Below are positions 62,236 through 64,000 of a stretch of 64,000 bases of DNA, piece after piece (positions within the stretch are counted from its first letter, which is position 1; each line of letters opens with the position of its first letter). The notes under the pieces were generated by a model, which saw only the letters and a program-made list of their open reading frames with translations, was not told the DNA's origin and made no database searches. Source of the stretch: Lysinibacillus irui (lineage in GTDB: Bacteria > Bacillota > Bacilli > Bacillales_A > Planococcaceae). The translations under genes were made by a program, and so were the position numbers. The DNA is taken from NCBI RefSeq assembly GCF_028877475.1, contig NZ_CP113527.1, positions 923,501 through 987,500 on the forward strand. Direction: 5' to 3'.

Positions 62236-62264
62236 TAGACTTTATCAGAATCTTTCGTTAGAAT
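62236..62264 (+). promoter_or_regulatory. Possible promoter of sucCD
   Basis: TAGACT (62236-62241), 17 bases, TAGAAT (62259-62264), about 50 bases before sucC. TAGACT also pairs with AGTCTA at 62265-62270, giving an inverted repeat around the promoter. Confidence 0.45.
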
Positions 62265-62316
62265 AGTCTATGTTAGTAAAACAATTCTACGCAAATGTTT
62301 GATGGGAGGATGTATT

Positions 62317-63477
62317 ATGAATATCCATGAATATCAAGGGAAAGAGATTCTGAGAAAATATGGTGTAGCTGTACCGAACGGAAAAGTTGCTTTTTCCCCT
62401 GATGAAGCAGTGAAAGTAGCGAAGGAACTTGGCTCAAATGTAACAGTAGTCAAGGCGCAAATTCATGCAGGTGGACGCGGTAAAGCAGGTGGTGTAAAAA
62501 TCGCTAAAAACCTAGACGAGGTACGTACGTACGCAAAAGAATTATTAGGGAAAATTTTAGTGACTCATCAAACAGGTCCAGAAGGTAAAGAAGTAAAACG
62601 CTTGTATATTGAAGAGGGTTCTGATATCCAAAAAGAATATTATTTAAGTCTAGTATTAGATCGTGCAACATCTCGTGTTACGATGATGGGATCTGAAGAA
62701 GGCGGTATGGATATTGAAGAGGTTGCAGAAACAAATCCAGAAAAAATCTTCAAAGAAGTAGTAGATCCTGTTGTAGGCTTAACAAGCTTCCAAGCACGTC
62801 GTATGGCGTTTAATATGAATATTCCAGCAAACCTAGTAGGGAAAGCTGTTAAATTAATGTTAGGTTTATATCAAGCATTTATCGACAAAGATGCTTCGAT
62901 TGTAGAAATTAATCCACTTGTTGTAACTGGACAAGGTGAAGTTGTGGCATTAGATGCTAAGTTCAATTTTGATGCGAATGCACTATATCGACATAAAGAT
63001 ATTGTCGAATTACGCGATTTTGACGAAGAAGATGCAAAAGAAATCGAAGCATCCAAATATGATTTAAGCTATATTTCATTAGATGGTAACATTGGTTGTA
63101 TGGTTAATGGTGCCGGTCTTGCAATGGCCACTATGGATACAATTAGTTATTATGGCGGAAGCCCTGCTAACTTCCTAGATGTAGGGGGCGGTGCAACAGC
63201 TGAAAAAGTAACAGAGGCTTTCAAAATTATCCTTTCTGATCCAAACGTAAAAGGCATTTTCGTAAACATTTTTGGCGGAATTATGAAGTGTAACATTATT
63301 GCTGAAGGTGTTGTGACAGCTGCTAAAGAAATTGGTTTAGCTGTGCCGTTAGTTGTACGTTTAGAAGGTACAAATGTAGAACTTGGAAAAGAAATTTTAA
63401 ATGCATCTGGTTTAAACATCGTTGCAGCGGATTCAATGGCTGACGGTGCACAAAAAATTGTGGGACTAGTAGGCTAA
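62317..63477 (+). CDS. sucC: Succinyl-CoA ligase (ADP-forming), beta subunit
   Basis: A 386-residue TCA-cycle enzyme subunit. The ATP-grasp domain begins '[16 protein letters not shown]', with '[16 protein letters not shown]' and '[20 protein letters not shown]' for nucleotide and metal binding. The C-terminal CoA-ligase domain has '[17 protein letters not shown]'. I chose ATG 62317 (GGGAGG 9 bases upstream) over 62299; length then matches B. subtilis SucC. sucD follows after 17 bases. Confidence 0.97.
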   Translation: MNIHEYQGKEILRKYGVAVPNGKVAFSPDEAVKVAKELGSNVTVVKAQIHAGGRGKAGGVKIAKNLDEVRTYAKELLGKILVTHQTGPEGKEVKRLYIEEGSDIQKEYYLSLVLDRATSRVTMMGSEEGGMDIEEVAETNPEKIFKEVVDPVVGLTSFQARRMAFNMNIPANLVGKAVKLMLGLYQAFIDKDASIVEINPLVVTGQGEVVALDAKFNFDANALYRHKDIVELRDFDEEDAKEIEASKYDLSYISLDGNIGCMVNGAGLAMATMDTISYYGGSPANFLDVGGGATAEKVTEAFKIILSDPNVKGIFVNIFGGIMKCNIIAEGVVTAAKEIGLAVPLVVRLEGTNVELGKEILNASGLNIVAADSMADGAQKIVGLVG

Positions 63478-63494
63478 GGAAGGCAGGGAGAACA

Positions 63495-64000
63495 ATGGCT
63501 GTATTTATTAACAAAGATACGAAGGTAATTGTACAAGGGATTACGGGCGAAACAGCTCTTTTCCATACGAAGCAAATGCTAGAGTATGGTACTAAAATCG
63601 TAGCAGGTGTAACACCAGGTAAAGGTGGACTTGAAATCGAGGGAGTTCCTGTTTTCAATACAGTAGCAGAAGCTGTAGCTGCAACAGGTGCTACAACTTC
63701 AGTTATCTATGTACCTGCACCATTTGCGGCAGATGCAATTTTAGAAGCTGTTGATGCTGAATTAGAATTAACAATCTGTATCACAGAGCATATTCCTGTC
63801 CTTGATATGGTTAAAGTTAAACGTTATATGGAAGGTAAAAAGACTCGCTTAGTAGGTCCGAACTGTCCGGGTGTAATTACTGCTGACGAATGTAAGATTG
63901 GGATCATGCCTGGTTACATTCATACAAAAGGCCATGTAGGAGTTGTTTCTCGTTCTGGTACTTTAACATATGAAGCGGTGCACCAACTAACACAAGCTGG
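63495..64000 (+). CDS. sucD: Succinyl-CoA ligase (ADP-forming), alpha subunit, N-terminal part (cut by window end)
   Basis: 168 residues are visible of an expected ~300. The Rossmann-type CoA-binding domain begins '[20 protein letters not shown]', followed by 'GVTPGKGG', '[12 protein letters not shown]', '[10 protein letters not shown]' and '[11 protein letters not shown]'. The phospho-histidine lies beyond the window. GGCAGGGAG precedes the ATG. It forms the enzyme with SucC, making succinate and ATP from succinyl-CoA. Confidence 0.96.
   Translation, partial: MAVFINKDTKVIVQGITGETALFHTKQMLEYGTKIVAGVTPGKGGLEIEGVPVFNTVAEAVAATGATTSVIYVPAPFAADAILEAVDAELELTICITEHIPVLDMVKVKRYMEGKKTRLVGPNCPGVITADECKIGIMPGYIHTKGHVGVVSRSGTLTYEAVHQLTQA

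Overview
The window looks like chromosome from a low-GC, endospore-forming Gram-positive bacterium of the Bacillales. Evidence is the AT-rich sequence, strong GGAGG-type ribosome binding sites, the sporulation gene spoVM, and a core gene order that closely follows the Bacillus subtilis yloA-to-sucD region. Protein character suggests Lysinibacillus or another Planococcaceae/Caryophanaceae member; this is inference from memory, not a database search.

Region 1 (1-9.3 kb) holds two convergent peptide-type ABC transporter operons. The plus-strand one is cut by the window start (binding-protein C-terminus, then two permeases). The minus-strand one is complete and has the order oppA-oppB-oppC-oppD-oppF. 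Each binding-protein gene is followed by a strong hairpin before the first permease gene. About 0.8 kb of AT-rich DNA without a credible gene lies upstream of oppA. A methyl-accepting chemotaxis receptor with a sigma-D-like promoter follows (9.3-11.0 kb).

Region 2 (11.2-27.9 kb) is core: rqcH (minus), then yicC, gmk, rpoZ, a coaBC-like gene, priA, def, fmt, rsmB, rlmN, prpC, prkC, rsgA, rpe, thiN, an overlooked spoVM, and rpmB (minus). Many genes overlap by 1-4 bases, as in a long operon for nucleotide/coenzyme supply, translation initiation, ribosome maturation and Ser/Thr phosphorylation signalling. Three departures stand out. The CoaB half of the coaBC gene has lost its recognisable active-site motifs. 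remA is missing between yicC and gmk. spoVM appears to start with CTG.

Region 3 (28.0-35.4 kb) is accessory DNA set into the conserved rpmB/yloU junction. An IclR-family regulator is divergent from an operon with an ADI-superfamily hydrolase, dimethylarginine dimethylaminohydrolase (DDAH), a RocE-like permease and a RocB-like M20 hydrolase. A membrane diguanylate cyclase follows. The operon has a consensus-like sigma-A promoter followed by two TTTCC-N7-GGAAA inverted repeats exactly 20 bp apart. I read it as a regulated system for scavenging methylated arginine/citrulline, and it is the best candidate here for an undescribed system.

Region 4 (35.5-64 kb) returns to the core order: yloU, fakA-like yloV, sdaAB, sdaAA, an inserted M20 amidohydrolase, recG, the FapR-controlled fapR-plsX-fabD-fabG-acpP lipid operon, rnc, smc, ftsY, ylxM, ffh, rpsP, khpA, rimM, trmD, rplS, lepB, rbgA, rnhB, two flagellar-related orphans (YlqG/YlqH type), sucC and the start of sucD. 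ylqD is absent between khpA and rimM; that gap instead holds a possible structured RNA with its own terminator. No rRNA, tRNA, CRISPR array, insertion sequence or prophage was seen.
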